Of a DNA stretch of 64,000 bases, positions 35,479 through 47,792 are shown piece by piece. The notes under the pieces are model-generated. The model was given only the letters and a program-made list of their open reading frames with translations. It did no database searches and was not told where the DNA came from. How positions within the stretch are numbered: the stretch's first letter is position 1; every line of letters starts with the position of its first letter. The stretch is from Coptis chinensis (taxonomy: Eukaryota > Streptophyta > Magnoliopsida > Ranunculales > Ranunculaceae), in NCBI GenBank assembly GCA_015680905.1, contig CM027377.1, positions 65,617,501 to 65,681,500 of the forward strand, in the 5' to 3' direction. Position numbers and translations under genes: made by a program.

Positions 35479-37055
35479 ATTCTAAAGACCAAGGGCACAT
35501 ACTGGAAATTGCTCTAAGGGGAACCCCCACCCTCATCTTTCCTTCCGTTTTTGCTGTTTTCTACGTATTTTTTTTTCTTCAAATTTTTGCCTCGCAAACA
35601 ACCTGACGATCATCGGATTTTTTGCTGTACTTCCAGGAACAAAAAGTTAGGCCCGGGAAAGTAAACTACACAAGAATCTAAGGTTGCTGTGAAAATTTCA
35701 GCTCACTGTGGGAGAATCCTCCGCGTGCGCGGTACTGGACTCGCGTCTGCAGGTGTAACCCGCGTCGCGGGTGTTGTAACTCTTTTGCTGCCCATGTTCT
35801 AGCTCTAGCATCCACTGATCTATCTTGATCCATATCCAGGCCTAATTCTCTAGAACGGTAACAGAAATTCAAATATATTCTAGGATTAATTACGTCGACG
35901 GATTGAAACGTGTGTTTCATTTCTTTGGCGACTAGCGTGACGCTATAGGTTCCAAATTTTTACTATTTTTGTATGAATGCCATGTACGTAGTTATTATGT
36001 ACTAGTTTATGGATTATTATTTATGTATTAGCCTAGAAATATGCATGAATAATGTTCATATACCTGTAAATATTTATATACGATTAACTGGGCATGAATT
36101 GCATATTAATGTATATATACATATAAATGGTACTATTTTGCATGGTTATATGTCTTTCTACGTATAAGTGTCTATTGTTGCATGTTTAGTATTTCTCTAC
36201 GTATAAGTACACGTCTTGTATAATACTTTGATTTTGTCAAGAAAGAGGAGAACATTCCAACGAGGGTTAAAATCTGAGTTGGGTAAGTTGTTTCTAAACC
36301 TACGGGGTGAAGTCGCTCTCTATATGATACTTCGAATCTCAATGAGTATTGCGAAATCGATTTATTATGCAATACAAGAGTCGTATTTTAGTTTATGTAT
36401 AATACGTTGCATGTTTAGTTTTAGCATTGTCATATTTATATGCGTCGTCATTATACTATATTAAGATGCTCTTGTATTTAGATCATTATGAGCGATTCAA
36501 ATTTGCCTATTATGTTGATATCGCCTACGTAATATCGATCTACAAATTAAGCATACATATCATTATTATCGATGTATATTTGCCTCAGACGTATGGAAGT
36601 ATTTATCGATGATACAACCTTGCCTATTATTATAGCTATAATTATGAGTAGAGTATCTTCACATGCTACTGCATCTAGTATTGTATGAGTAGATCGTATT
36701 TGCATGCTTGTAATTTCACCCTTGCATAAATCTTAAAAAATAAAAAAAATAAAAAAAAATTATTTAAGAACGACCTTGCATAAATTTTAATTCCATAAAT
36801 CTTAATCATATTCCAACGGTGTCTAGGAAACTTGAAAGATTGAGGTTACTTAATTAGAACCGTGCTTGCACTGTAAGCCTCCCTCATATCTCTCTTGTAA
36901 CCTGGCCGTTAGTTTATACACACGTATTCCTCGCTTCACTGCTACATTAGCAGCAGCTTAGGCCTACGTTGTTCAACTCCAAAATCTTTAAGAGAATCAT
37001 AAAATTCAAGTAATAATAAGTTCCTTCTGTCAATTAGATCTAATTTTATGCTTGC
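35479..37055 (+). other. Leader of Athila element 1
   Basis: An untranslated leader between the primer site and gag. It is collinear, with many substitutions, to the leader of the second element (53925-54618 continued at 60901-61868). It is rich in TACGTA and TATATAC words around 36000-36660. No supported gene. Confidence 0.7.
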
Positions 37056-38708
37056 ATGAGATTAAAGTCTGGTTCCACTAAAGAATTTGAACATACCTAT
37101 CGTCGAAAAAAATACGATAAGCAACTGCGTAAGTTCTCACCTAAAAATTGTTCTTCTTCTGTTAATTACCTTAATCAAGTTCCTTCGTCGCCATTAACTT
37201 CTGCAGCTATGGCCGACGATCCTCCACCAGCTGAGAAGCCCCTGTCGGACTTCTATACTGCATTACAGGAAGGACCTTCTTCCTGCATCAAACTTGAGGA
37301 CATTGTCAGTGATTTTTGTATCCTACCAAATGTTTTTAGTTTGTTACCTATGTATCATGGTTTAGATCACGAAAAACCGTACAATCATCTTCGTAGGCTT
37401 CAACAAGTGGCCACAACATTTCACAATCCAGCTGTCTCTAAGGAACAACTCTTGCTTCGGCTATTTCCATTCACTTTAGCAAAAAAAGCGTCAATTTGGC
37501 TTGCAGGACAACAGCCACAATCCATAAACACATGAAATAAACTTGTTCAAGCTTTCATGCTTCAATTTTACACTCAAAAGAAAACTACTGAAATACTTCA
37601 AAAAATTCAATTCTTTCGTCAAAATCCTCATGAATCCTTTACGGAAGCATGGAGTCGCCTTACTGATCTTCTTTTAGAATGTCCTCATCACCAACTAGAC
37701 AAAGTCGTCCTTATTCGTTCCTTCTTTAATGGACTTTCTGATCATCAAAAAGAAACTCTTGATATAATGAACGGCGGTTGCTTCATCATGGACAAAGGAG
37801 CTACTGAAGCATATACTTTCCTTGAAAAACAAGCGAAAAAAGGTACACACTGGGGTAACACTGAATCGTCTAGGTCATCAAAGGATACTGTTACAAAAGC
37901 TACATCTATTTTTAAGGTAAAACCCGATCCCGAATTAAAAAATTTGATAGAATCCCTAACTAAAAAAGTAGATGCCCTTGCAGTTCAAGTAAACGATCAA
38001 CTACCAAAATAGGTTATGAACGTTGACACCTCCCCATTTGTTCTTTGTCTTAGTCCTGACCATCCTGATGCATATTGTCCCTTGTTATATGCTTCCTCTA
38101 CTCAACCATCGGAGGAGGCATGTGCATTCAGCATTCCTAATGCACCTTGGAAACAGCATCCGAATTTCGCTTGGCGCCAAAATAACCAACAGTTGGGGGC
38201 TCCTCCAGGTTTCGCTAATCCACCAGTTCGACCAACCAACAACTTTATTCCTTACTGCCAAGGAAATAATCAACAATACCAACAAAGTTAGAATCAATTT
38301 CAAAATACTTCTGATGCTAACTATCAAACCAACCGCAGCCTTGTTCCAGCAAATCCAAATCCCAACTATAATCAACAACTTCTCAGCAATAATCATGATC
38401 TAGTACTTGTTGCACAACCTGCGCCACTTGTTACGGATAGGACAAGTGAAACTTTCTTAGCTTACATGAACCAACAATCTCAAATTTTAACGTCTATCCA
38501 ACAATCACTTCAACAATTGGCGCAAGAAAAGAGTCAGAAAGGCATGTTTCCTGGACAAGCAGTTCCAAACCCTAATCTAGCAAACACTGCCTTTGAACTC
38601 ACCAATGCACCTAGTACAAGTACTCCCAACCAAGGTGAGGTGCGCGCACGCAATCACTACTCTTCGATCTGGAAAAATTGTAGACAATCAAATACGTATG
38701 CCAGATGA
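37056..38708 (+). pseudogene. gag: Athila gag, broken
   Basis: A gag frame from 37056 with the retrotransposon capsid region (YHGLDHEKPYNHLRRLQQVA, WLAGQQPQS, HQKETLDIMNGG) and a Pro/Asn/Gln-rich C-terminal part. In-frame stops lie at 37533 (TGA for TGG), 38010 (TAG for CAG) and 38289 (TAG). The reading frame shifts near 38650. The second element at 61869 lacks these particular stops, which shows they are copy-specific damage. Gag would form the virus-like particle in an active element. Confidence 0.85.
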
Positions 38709-39859
38709 TCAACCAAAAGAATCCGATGGTTCCAATGAATCTATTTCGAATAATGAACCTACGGAGGATTCACCAAATACAACAAAATCAACATCTCAGA
38801 ATTTAGGAAACAAGCAAGCGGACCCCTTTGCCAAATTCGGCCCTAAAGCACCGTTTCCTGCACGCTTGGTAAAGAATAAACCTGATGAGAATTTTGATGA
38901 AATTCGAGAGACTTTTCAGAATTTGACAATCAACTTACCTTTTCTTGATGCCTTAAAGCTATTGCCAAAACATGCAAAATTTCTGAAAGATATGTGCACC
39001 ACAAAAAGGAGAACTAATGTTCCTCAACAAGCGTTCCTCACCGAACAGTTTCCATCCATCACCAAACACAATGGTATAGTCAAATACAAGGACCCTGGTA
39101 GACCAACGGTTCCATACACCTTAGGTGACAAAATATACGGACTCAAGCTTACTAGACCTAGGAGCTAGTGTGAACTTACTTCCATATTACTTATTTAAAC
39201 AACTAGGTCTTCATGAGCTGAAACCTACCACCATGACTCTACAGTTAGCAAATCGTTCCATTAAGTATCCAAAAGGAATTGTGGAAAACGTCCTTGTAAA
39301 AGTCCAAGACTTTTTCTATCATGTAGATTTTGTTATTTTGGATACTGAAGTTGCATGTGATTCCATTCCTATCATCTTAGGACATCCGTTCCTAGCAACT
39401 GCTAATGCTCTTATTAACTGTAGGGATGGTTCCATGACCATGTCCTTCGGAAATCTCTCGGTCGAGGTAAATGTGTTCAAGATGATGAAACAAATTCCAG
39501 AGCCTGACATTGATGGTGAGGTGAACAGGTTTGACAGCATTGTGCAAGAGTATTTAACAAACACTTTTCCTGCAGATGAAGTATACCAATTTCTTTCCTT
39601 TAGCGATTCTGAATTTGCGGACGATAATTATACACAAGAAGTAAACGAGTTATTAAAGTCAATACCATTATTTGACCCTACAACCGTGATGTCCAGCGAT
39701 TTGGATGAACATCAATCTGTTTACTCTATGGACGATGACTTTCCTAAAGAATCTTTAATACCCACTCCACCCGCCCCTGACTTAAAACCTCTTCCTTTGG
39801 AATTAAAATACGTACATCTTGATCCAGATGGTAGTCATCCAATTATTATATCATCTTAA
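38709..39859 (+). pseudogene. Athila spacer and aspartic protease, frameshifted
   Basis: It follows gag in another frame (38593-39168), then shifts again near 39130 into a frame that carries the protease-like domain: LLDLGASVNLLPYYLF, ADRS/ANRSIKYPKGIVENVLVKV, PIILGHPFLATANALI. The usual active-site D-[ST]-G-A is DLGA here and also in element 2, so the change is shared and not damage to one copy. A stop lies at 39857. Confidence 0.75.
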
Positions 39860-42678
39860 TTGACTGATGATCAAGAATCCCTTTTAATAGATGTCATTCA
39901 ACAACACCGTTCTGCAATTGGATGGTCCCTCGATGACATTAAGGGCATTGACCCTAATGTATGCACCCATTGCATACATATTGAAGAAAATGCTAAGACG
40001 TCGCGTGAACCGCAGCGTCGTCTAAACCCAACCATGAAAGATGTGATATGGGAGGAAGTTTTAAGATTACTCGATGCAGGTATTATTTACCCTATATCCG
40101 ATAGTATTTGGGTGAGTCCAGTATACGTTGTTCCAAAGAAATCTGACATTACAGTTGTACGCAATGATAAATATGAATACATTTCCGCTCGTATTCCAAT
40201 GAAATGGTGAATATGCATTGACTATCGCAAACTTAATGTAGTCACTCGTAAGGATCACTTTCCACTGCCCTTCATCGATCAGATGCTTGAACGATTAGCC
40301 TGTCATGCGTATTACTGTTTTCTTGATGGTTATTCAGGATATTTTCAGATAGTCATAGATCCTGCTGATCAAGAAAAGACTACATTCACCTGTCTTTTTG
40401 GTACATTTGCATATAAATGAATGCCTTTCGGCCTTTGCAATGCACCTGGTACTTTCCAATGCTGCATGCTTCACATTTTCAGTGATATGGTTGAACGTTT
40501 TATGTAAGTATTCATGGACGACTTCTCAATATATGGAGATTCTTTCGATAGCTGTCTATCAAATCTTGAAAAGGTCTTTACACGTTGTGAAGAGAAAAAC
40601 CTTGTTCTTAATTGGGAAAAAAATGCCATTTCATGGTTAAAAAAGGAATAGTTTTAGGACATATCGTTTCAAAAGACGGAATCGAAGTGGGCAAAGCTAA
40701 GATAGAAAAAATTGCTTCACTTCCTATACCAAAAACAGTTCGCGACATTCGCGCATTTTTAGGATACGCAGGTTTCTATAGGAGATTTATTCAAGATTTC
40801 TCAAAGGTTGCTCGACCTTTAACCAATCTCTTGCTTAAAGATGCCGTTTTTGACTTCAGTTTCAATTGCAAACAAGCTTTTGAGACTTTAAAATCCGCCT
40901 TAACTACCGCTCCCATAATTCAACCACCTGATTGGTCTAAACCTTTTGAATTAATGTGTGACGCGAGTGACTACGCTATTGGAGCTGTCCTAGGGCAACG
41001 CTGAGAGAACAAACCAATTATCATTTACTACGCTAGTAAAACTCTTAATGAAGCGCAACGTAACTATACCACCACTGAAAAAGAATTTCTCGCAGTTGTC
41101 TATGCCCTGGATAAGTTTCATCCTTATCTAGTTGGTTCTTCCACAATAGTCTATACTGACCATGCGGCGTTGTGTTATCTATTAGAAAAGAAAGATGCCA
41201 AACTGAGGTTGATCCGCTGGATCCTCCTTTTGCAAGAGTTTACTCTAGAAATTAGAGATAAAAAAGGTTGCAAGAACGTGGTAGCAGACCATTTATAACG
41301 ACTCGTCAATGATGTCGATAATGATGCCAAGCCACTCTGTGATTCATTTTCGGATGAACACTTGTATTCAATTTTTTCATCTCCTTGGTACGCTGATATA
41401 GTAAACTACCTAGTTACCGAGGAGGTCCCTTCATATTGGACTCAAACGGACTGGAAAATGTTCTTATCTACTGTGAAATTTTATTTCTGGGATGATCCCT
41501 ACCTCTTCAAGTATTGTTCCGATCAACTGATACGCCGTTGCATTCCTGACTGGGAACACAATGACGTGTTATCCTTTTGTCATGAACAATCTTATGGTGG
41601 TCATTTTAGTGGTAAGAAAATTGCGGCCAAGGTCCTACAATGTGGATTTTATTGGCCAACGCTGTTTAAAGATGCACATGAGCATTGCAAAGCATGCAAC
41701 CGCTGCCAGCAGCTAGGATGCATTACTCAATGAAATATGATGCCCTTAAATCTAATTTTAATTGTTGAAATTTTTGATATATGGGGTATCGACTTTATAG
41801 GTCCCTTTCCAAATAGTCATGGCTTCCTATACATACTGGTAGCTGTTGACTACATGTCAAAATGGATTGAGGCATTGGCATGTCATGCTAATGATCATAA
41901 AATGGTCGTTTTGTTCATAAAGGAAAATATTTTCTCTTGATTTGGTGTTCCCAAAGCTATAATTAGTGATGGGGGGAAAACATTTTTGTAATAAATTTTT
42001 TGAATCATTAGTAAAGAAATATGGAGTCACTCACAAAGTGGCAACTCCGTATCATCCTCAGACCAGTGGACAAGTAGAAGTCTCTAATAGAGAGATTAAA
42101 TCAATTTAAAAAAAAATAGTTAATCCATCTAGAAAAGACTGGTCTCTAAGATTAACTTATGCCTTGTGGGCATATAGAACAGCTTTTAAGACACCTATAG
42201 GGATGTTTCCTTATTGCCTCGTTTTTGGAAAACCTTGTCACCTGCCGGTTGAACTTGAGCATCGTGCTCTATGGGCCATCAAAAGCCTCAATTATAATAC
42301 TAATGCGGCTGGCGCAAAGAGAAAATTGCAGTTAAATGAGCTTGAGGAAATTCGTAGTGATGCCTATGATCTCTCGAAATCTTATAAAGCCAACATGAAA
42401 AGAGTGAATGACAAGCACATATTGAGAAAAGATTTCAAAGTTGGTCAAAAAGTTTTGTTGTAAAACTCAAGATTACACATTTTTCCAGGAAAATTAAAAA
42501 CTCGATGGTCTGGTCCTTTCATTGTCTCTGCTGTCACCCTTTATGAGGCTATATCTTTGAAAAACGTAAATGATGACAGTGAATTTCAATTAAATGGTCA
42601 ACGCGTTAAACATTATCATGAGTTGCGCTCTCCAGATGTCGAAAAGACTTTTCTCAAAGATCCAGTCTACACAGACTA
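39860..42678 (+). pseudogene. pol: Athila reverse transcriptase, RNase H and integrase, broken
   Basis: Reverse transcriptase: EVLRLLDAGIIYPISDS, CIDYRKLNVVTRKDHFPLPF, MPFGLCNAPGTFQ, catalytic FMDDFSIY near 40512. RNase [41 protein letters not shown]. Integrase: zinc-binding HEQSYGGHFSGKK ... CKACNRCQQ, then [10 protein letters not shown] and ISDGG of the DDE core, and a C-terminal part ending near 42678. In-frame stops occur at 40208, 40418, 40505, 41002, 41297, 41731 and 41938, with frameshifts near 40612 and around 41980-42130. It is inactive. Confidence 0.88.
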
Positions 42679-42842
42679 ATAGATTCACTGGTGTACTTTT
42701 TCCCATGTGATATAAACAGGGAAAGTACGCCATTAGGGTAGCCGGGCCCTCTTCTAATTTCTTTTCTAAAAATCCCTAGAGTGTGTGGTTGCAAGCGCCG
42801 GAACCTTAGTCCACAAAAACTCTACTTCAGAACTGAGTATAA

Positions 42843-43187
42843 ATGTCCTTTGTTAATCGAGCAAACGTGCCTTCTGGTAAACAATGGGTACCAAAAATTT
42901 CAACTCCTTCCTTCTTTTCCCTTTTCTATTCTCTTCCTCGCGAACTTCAGCTCATCATTTGGTGTAAATCTCACCCATCTCGAATAGGTAACGGTCATAG
43001 TACTTTTGCTCGAAAGCGACGGGCGAAAAAGATGGGGTGGTGTATGAATTGTCAAACACCTTTCTGTCCAAGTCTTGATCTACTATCCGATATGAGCCGG
43101 TATAAGGTATATTATTGTCTGACACCAGCTCAACAGGATAAACTTCATCGTCGTCTCATTGCTCCCACAGGTTGGGATTCGTCTTGA
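42843..43187 (+). CDS. Uncharacterised 114-residue ORF after pol, Cys motif
   Basis: This open frame is undamaged in an element whose gag-pol is full of stops. It encodes a basic protein with FARKRRAKKMGWCMNCQTPF, then CPS and YYCLTPAQQDKLHRRL. The C-x2-C-x4-C arrangement plus a later Cys could bind metal. I do not recognise a family. It lies 165 bp after the end of pol. The open length may be chance, but 114 residues with an ordered basic-Cys segment deserves attention. Confidence 0.4.
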   Translation: MSFVNRANVPSGKQWVPKISTPSFFSLFYSLPRELQLIIWCKSHPSRIGNGHSTFARKRRAKKMGWCMNCQTPFCPSLDLLSDMSRYKVYYCLTPAQQDKLHRRLIAPTGWDSS

Positions 43188-43243
43188 GGATCTGACGTTA
43201 AAAGACTCACATTCGTCTTGAGGATCTGACGTTAAAAGACTCA
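43177..43243 (+). repeat. 33/34-bp perfect tandem duplication
   Basis: ATTCGTCTTGAGGATCTGAC and the following 13 bases (GTTAAAAGACTCA) occur twice in tandem, at 43177-43210 and 43211-43243. The duplication covers the stop codon region of the preceding ORF. Confidence 0.95.
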
Positions 43244-43244
43244 A

Positions 43245-44172
43245 CTTGTTTATACTCGTGTCTTTTATTTTCACCTTTGCACTAAGTGTTGTGCACAAAG
43301 AGAGTCGTGATATGTAACATCGGATGGTCCCTCGTTCGCACAGGCAATGGATTTCACCAGGCCGACCCCGAATAGTTTTCTATTTGATGACAGTTTGGGG
43401 AGGTTTGAGGCTATACCATATGTACTAAGGGTAATATTATTATTAGACCATTGAACATTGGTCAGGGATGGTACCGGCTTGAACCTTAGGCCCCCAAAAC
43501 ATAAAGGTTAAGCCACAGTCTGGCTAGATTGGGTTCGCCCCAGAGCCGACACAACAGTTGCCTGATTTTACAGTAATGATTTTCTTCTTGAAATTCAGTG
43601 TTGTTAACACGTTCATCTCCCCTTGTACATTTGTATATAAAATTTGTAAATAAATAAAAACTTAAAAAAATAAAAAATAAAAATGGGGGTTGCGTTATGT
43701 TTTACAAGATTGACCCCCCCAAAATAAAAATAAAAAAGTTTGAATGTGATTTTGTCATATTCCAATGGATGATATTTTTAATGCCGATCGTTTTGATATC
43801 TCATTCGTTCAATTTGGAGTTAAAACGAATCAAAATTCTACGTTTGAAATTTCGAACCATTTCAGGACATATGGGTAATTTCCGGTTTTACTATGGGCTT
43901 GGGCCAAAAATTGGACCTGACCAAAAATCACGCGTCCGGTCACAAAAACCCACACGCGGGGCATCCCACGCGTCAGCCCCTCACTTTTCTTCCCCCCCCA
44001 AAATCCGGATCTTGGTCCCCCATAGAAATCCTTTGCGCACGCGGCATCACAGCCCTATATTTGATCAGTGCACACGGACACTACACCACCAATTCATCCA
44101 ATTTTTTTACACCAACATCCCCTCCCTCCGCACAACCAATATAGGCCCTCAAAAATCCAACTCGATCCCTTT
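43245..44172. other. Non-coding stretch between the Cys ORF and ORF A
   Basis: No supported gene. It contains A-rich runs (43640-43735), then sequence that reads openly in two frames from about 43697 into ORF A without family resemblance. Confidence 0.5.
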
Positions 44173-45248
44173 ATGGCTGGAAATCGGAGAATCACAGTTG
44201 AGAGAAAATTTTCAAATCTCTACAATTCCGGAATGTTTCATCCATTTTTCGATGGGGAAATTGCTAGTAGAGAGTGGGAATATCTTTTGCATCGAATTCC
44301 AGCTCATTATTCCGAAGATTTAGTGTTGACGTTCTATAACAATGGAGGTTTTCGAGGGAATGAGTTTTGGATTACGGCGGATGGGTTGGAATGTGAACTC
44401 ACGTTGAAATTGATTTCGACAACGACGAATATTCCAATCAACTCCGATAGTGCTACACTGCTGATTTCGGAGTATCCAAATACAATGGAGTTGATGTTTG
44501 ACATGCTTCTCAAGGGCGAATACAATGCTACCTCGAACTGCGTGTACCAGCACTCGCTCAGACGTAACCAACTAGCCATTACTCAGTGGCTGGCTTACAA
44601 CGTCATTGGAACTTCAAAAATGTCTGACGTGAACAAGACACTCTTACACCTGCTGTGGATCCTCCAGGAGAAGAAGGATACCTTATGTATGGTCCATTTC
44701 TTGGGCCATGTTCTTACGTCTGCGTCAACCAGGTCAGCTCCTCTTGCTGTACTTGTTACTCAGCTTATGCTTAACTTATACAGTCCGCTAGTCCTTTAAC
44801 TCCAATAAGGTCTTTTGAAAATTTTGCGATTTTCGAGACTTGTGTCATGGATCATTGGGACCCTATAGCGAGAGATGATATTGAGCGTGATAACGTACCT
44901 AGCTCCTCCTCCTCCTTCACCACCCAACTGTTTTAATGAGGATACCATGCGCCGAATCAGCACTCCCATGGAAGCTTTAAGACACATGAACACTAGCATG
45001 CGCAGGATGTTTCTTCGTCTAGGAAGAGATGCTTACTTCCCAAAATGACTTCTAGCAAGAAATGCGCGTGTCGCCAAGGCCGTTTCGGAGAATGATGATG
45101 GCAAATCAGCCAGTAATTCCAAGATCAATCAAGCCCTTTCTGATCTTTGAGCCACATTCGGACCGGTCATTTCGGCCCGAGTGCGTCGTGGCCGCGGCGA
45201 CGTAGAAACCCTGGTTCATCCTCTACTAACCCTGAGGATTCCTAGTAG
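44173..45248 (+). pseudogene. Athila extra ORF A, putative plant transposon protein family
   Basis: The frame from Met 44173 (MAGNRRITVERKF) is open to 44799. It includes WEYLLHRIPAHYSEDLVLTF, then LISTTTNIPINSD, WLAYNVIGTSKMSDVNKTLL and RSAPLAVLVTQLML. This order of motifs is that of the 'putative plant transposon protein' domain common in the 3' part of Athila-like elements. After 44799 the homology goes on in other frames (FNEDTMRRISTPMEALRHMN near 44934-44993) to about 45248, so a frameshift truncates it. The function is unknown; some authors treat such 3' ORFs as envelope-like, but no signal peptide or membrane segment is evident. ORF B downstream is its paralogue. Confidence 0.65.
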
Positions 45249-45618
45249 TTGTTTATTTTCCTTGGTTTAGAAATGACTATGTCATTTATTTCCCTTATGC
45301 ATTGCATTTTTATTTTTCTAATGATAAAAAAATTATATATCATTTGATTTCTCATAATTTTGTATCTCCATACGGTTTGAATGAGAAATTATTTATGATA
45401 TGAAATTATTGTACTTCGTAATATATTAGTTGTTTCTTGATGCACTGGGCCTACTCTCAAAGCCCAACGGTCAAAACCCAATGGACTGATCCAAACGGTC
45501 AGATGCCCAACGGTCAGATTTCTAATTATAAATCCAACTCTTCTCTTCCACTTTCACTCATCCCTTTCTCTCACTCTTCAAATACTTCTCTTCACAAATT
45601 CTCATTTTCTTCAACATA

Positions 45619-45738
45619 ATGAATCAACTCGAGCAATGGGAAAAGGAGCAACGCGAATGGGCCATCACAGTATTCGTGATAACAGTGTTTATCATTATAC
45701 TATTGTCGATCATGCATAACATGATCCAGAATATCTAA
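45619..45738 (+). CDS. 39-residue single-pass membrane microprotein ORF
   Basis: The ATG follows TTCTTCAACATA. The peptide has a charged N-terminal part (MNQLEQWEKEQREW), then a strongly hydrophobic helix of about 18 residues (ITVFVITVFIIILLSIM) and a short tail (HNMIQNI). It sits between ORF A and ORF B. I know no family. Envelope-like ORFs of Athila relatives often have membrane segments, so this could be a remnant of one or an independent small gene. Chance is possible for such a short frame. Confidence 0.35.
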   Translation: MNQLEQWEKEQREWAITVFVITVFIIILLSIMHNMIQNI

Positions 45739-46390
45739 ATCTATGTAACCGACAACTCTCTTTCCTTCTATCATTTTGTATATTAGTATGGTGTGTTAAA
45801 TAATTCTCACACATTTGTACGGTTTACGTATTAAATGGAGAAGTTCCGTATTAAATAGTTGTGTGTATTAGTTGTTTTTTTATATAAAATAATAATAAAA
45901 AAATCAACAACTAAGAAAACCATAACAAAGAAATTACCATCCAAATCTCACCAAAATAATTCTATCTCTACTCATGGTGTTCAGAGAAGATCGCGCACGC
46001 TACACGGTACGCATAACACTTATCACACACGCAGCTCGATTATTCTATCCATATTCTATTACTGAGGTATGATCATAAATTCTGAAGTTATAGGTAGGTC
46101 TAATTGCCATGTGAAACCTTCCCCCATACTTTCTATCATTTTAACATCTCATTAATTGTTTGTGGAAATCTGACATGAAAAGACTTACTATGGATACCCA
46201 TTGTTGCTGTTCATAAAGGTCGGTGTCACAACAACACATGAGTCACTTGTGTTTTTCATATATTAATTTTGGATATAACTAAACTTGGAATCCTGATTGG
46301 TACAGACTCATAGATTGCTTATAAATCATTTCTTTTCAGCCATTCTCTTTCAAGCATTCTTCACTATACTTCCCTCCGTAATACTTCCAA

Positions 46391-47341
46391 ATGGATCAAC
46401 CAAGAAAAATAATGCCTGAGAAAGACTACCTGATTTTTTTTGAAGATGGCCGGTTTTCTACTTATTTTGACATTGAAATTGTACGTCGAGGATGGATGCC
46501 TCTTCTATATCATTCAGCAGCTGATTATTCCCAAGAATTGGTTATGATATTCTACCAATTTAGCGGAACTGAAAATGGAAAATGTTATTTCAATGCCTAT
46601 GGACGACGATTGGAATTGACTAGGGAAATTATCTTCGACATACTTCAAATCCCAATGAATACCCAGGAGTTCCTTTTTCCATAGTCATCATTTGATTCCG
46701 TCAAAACTTTACTATAAGTTACCGTATCTCATGGCGAAGTCGGAAATAGACATCACGTTGTTCTTCAACGCTCTTTGAAACAGAATCAACGAGTTGTGCT
46801 CCACTGGTTGGGACACAATGTGGTAGGTACATCACACCAATCAGAAGTCACAAAGTCTCAACTTCACATACTTTGGGTTTTGCAGACTCAAAGGGATGAT
46901 TTTTGTCTAATCCAACACCTCTGGAACGCGATCACTAGGAAAACAAAAAGGTCAGCACCTCTACCTACTTTAGTCACGCAGATTATAATGCGTTGGGGTT
47001 ATCCAATAATTTCTCCAGAGACACCCCTTCAAAGAGCAAATATTAGTATGCTCCAAACAGACTACTCCATTGGTTTTTGGACTCCTGACACTCTGATAGA
47101 TGAACAGAACGACCCAAGCTCAAACTCTGAACTTTTCTTTGATGAAAATGCCATGCTAAACATTTTTAATCCCATGGAAGGCATTCAATTTCTTCATCAC
47201 GGCATGTGGGAACTATACGCTCGTCAGAATATCATCATTATAACTCTTAAGGATTTCCAAGAACGTCAAGCAATGCATGATGTTGAACAGGAGGAAATCT
47301 TGGAAAACATTCTCAGTCCTTGCAAAATCACGCTCTCCTAA
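46391..47341 (+). pseudogene. Athila extra ORF B, paralogue of ORF A
   Basis: One frame from Met 46391 (MDQPRKIMPEKDYLIFFEDG) to 47341 with two in-frame stops, TAG at 46682 and TAA at 46715. It matches ORF A in order: GWMPLLYHSAADYSQELVMIF with WEYLLHRIPAHYSEDLVLTF, WLGHNVVGTSHQSEVTKSQL with WLAYNVIGTSKMSDVNKTLL, RSAPLPTLVTQIIM with RSAPLAVLVTQLML, and FDENAMLNIFNPMEGIQ with FNEDTMRRISTPMEALR. The stop overlaps the ATG (TAATG) of a 35-residue frame (47341-47448, MENQTTLSASQGDIQMQL...) that looks like a displaced coiled-coil tail. Confidence 0.65.
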
Positions 47342-47792
47342 TGGAGAATCAAACTACACTCTCTGCCAGCCAAGGGGACATTCAGATGCAGCTCATACAA
47401 CAAATTGAAGAACTAAACACTGTGGTGCATGATATGCATCTCCAGTAGCATCATACTAATCCATGATTTTCTTATTGAATAAAAATGGAATAATAATACT
47501 AAGTGAATAAATAAATAATCGTATAAATTATTACGTTTTTCCTCGTATTATTAATTTTGTTCTTATCTTTGTGTCTTGTTTTGCAAGAAATGCTTGCTAG
47601 AATCATTTACGTTGTGACTAACTAATTTTAACATGTGATTTTCAATGTCATTACAGGAGGGTTTATTTTCTTCCATACTCATTTATCCATCCAGTTTGCC
47701 TTTCTCATTGCCCATTTCTTTACTTCATCCACCATGGCATCTTCATCAAACATGACACCTCCAAAACTCATCCTGAGCAATCTTTTTAGTCT

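Noticed and set aside
38085-38396. 103-residue minus-strand frame under gag
   Set aside because: A shadow of the gag coding strand; the plus-strand frame has clear homology to the second element.
43697-44323. 208-residue plus-strand frame overlapping the start of ORF A
   Set aside because: It is in a different frame from ORF A, whose motifs are supported by ORF B; it begins in A-rich non-coding DNA and resembles nothing known to me.
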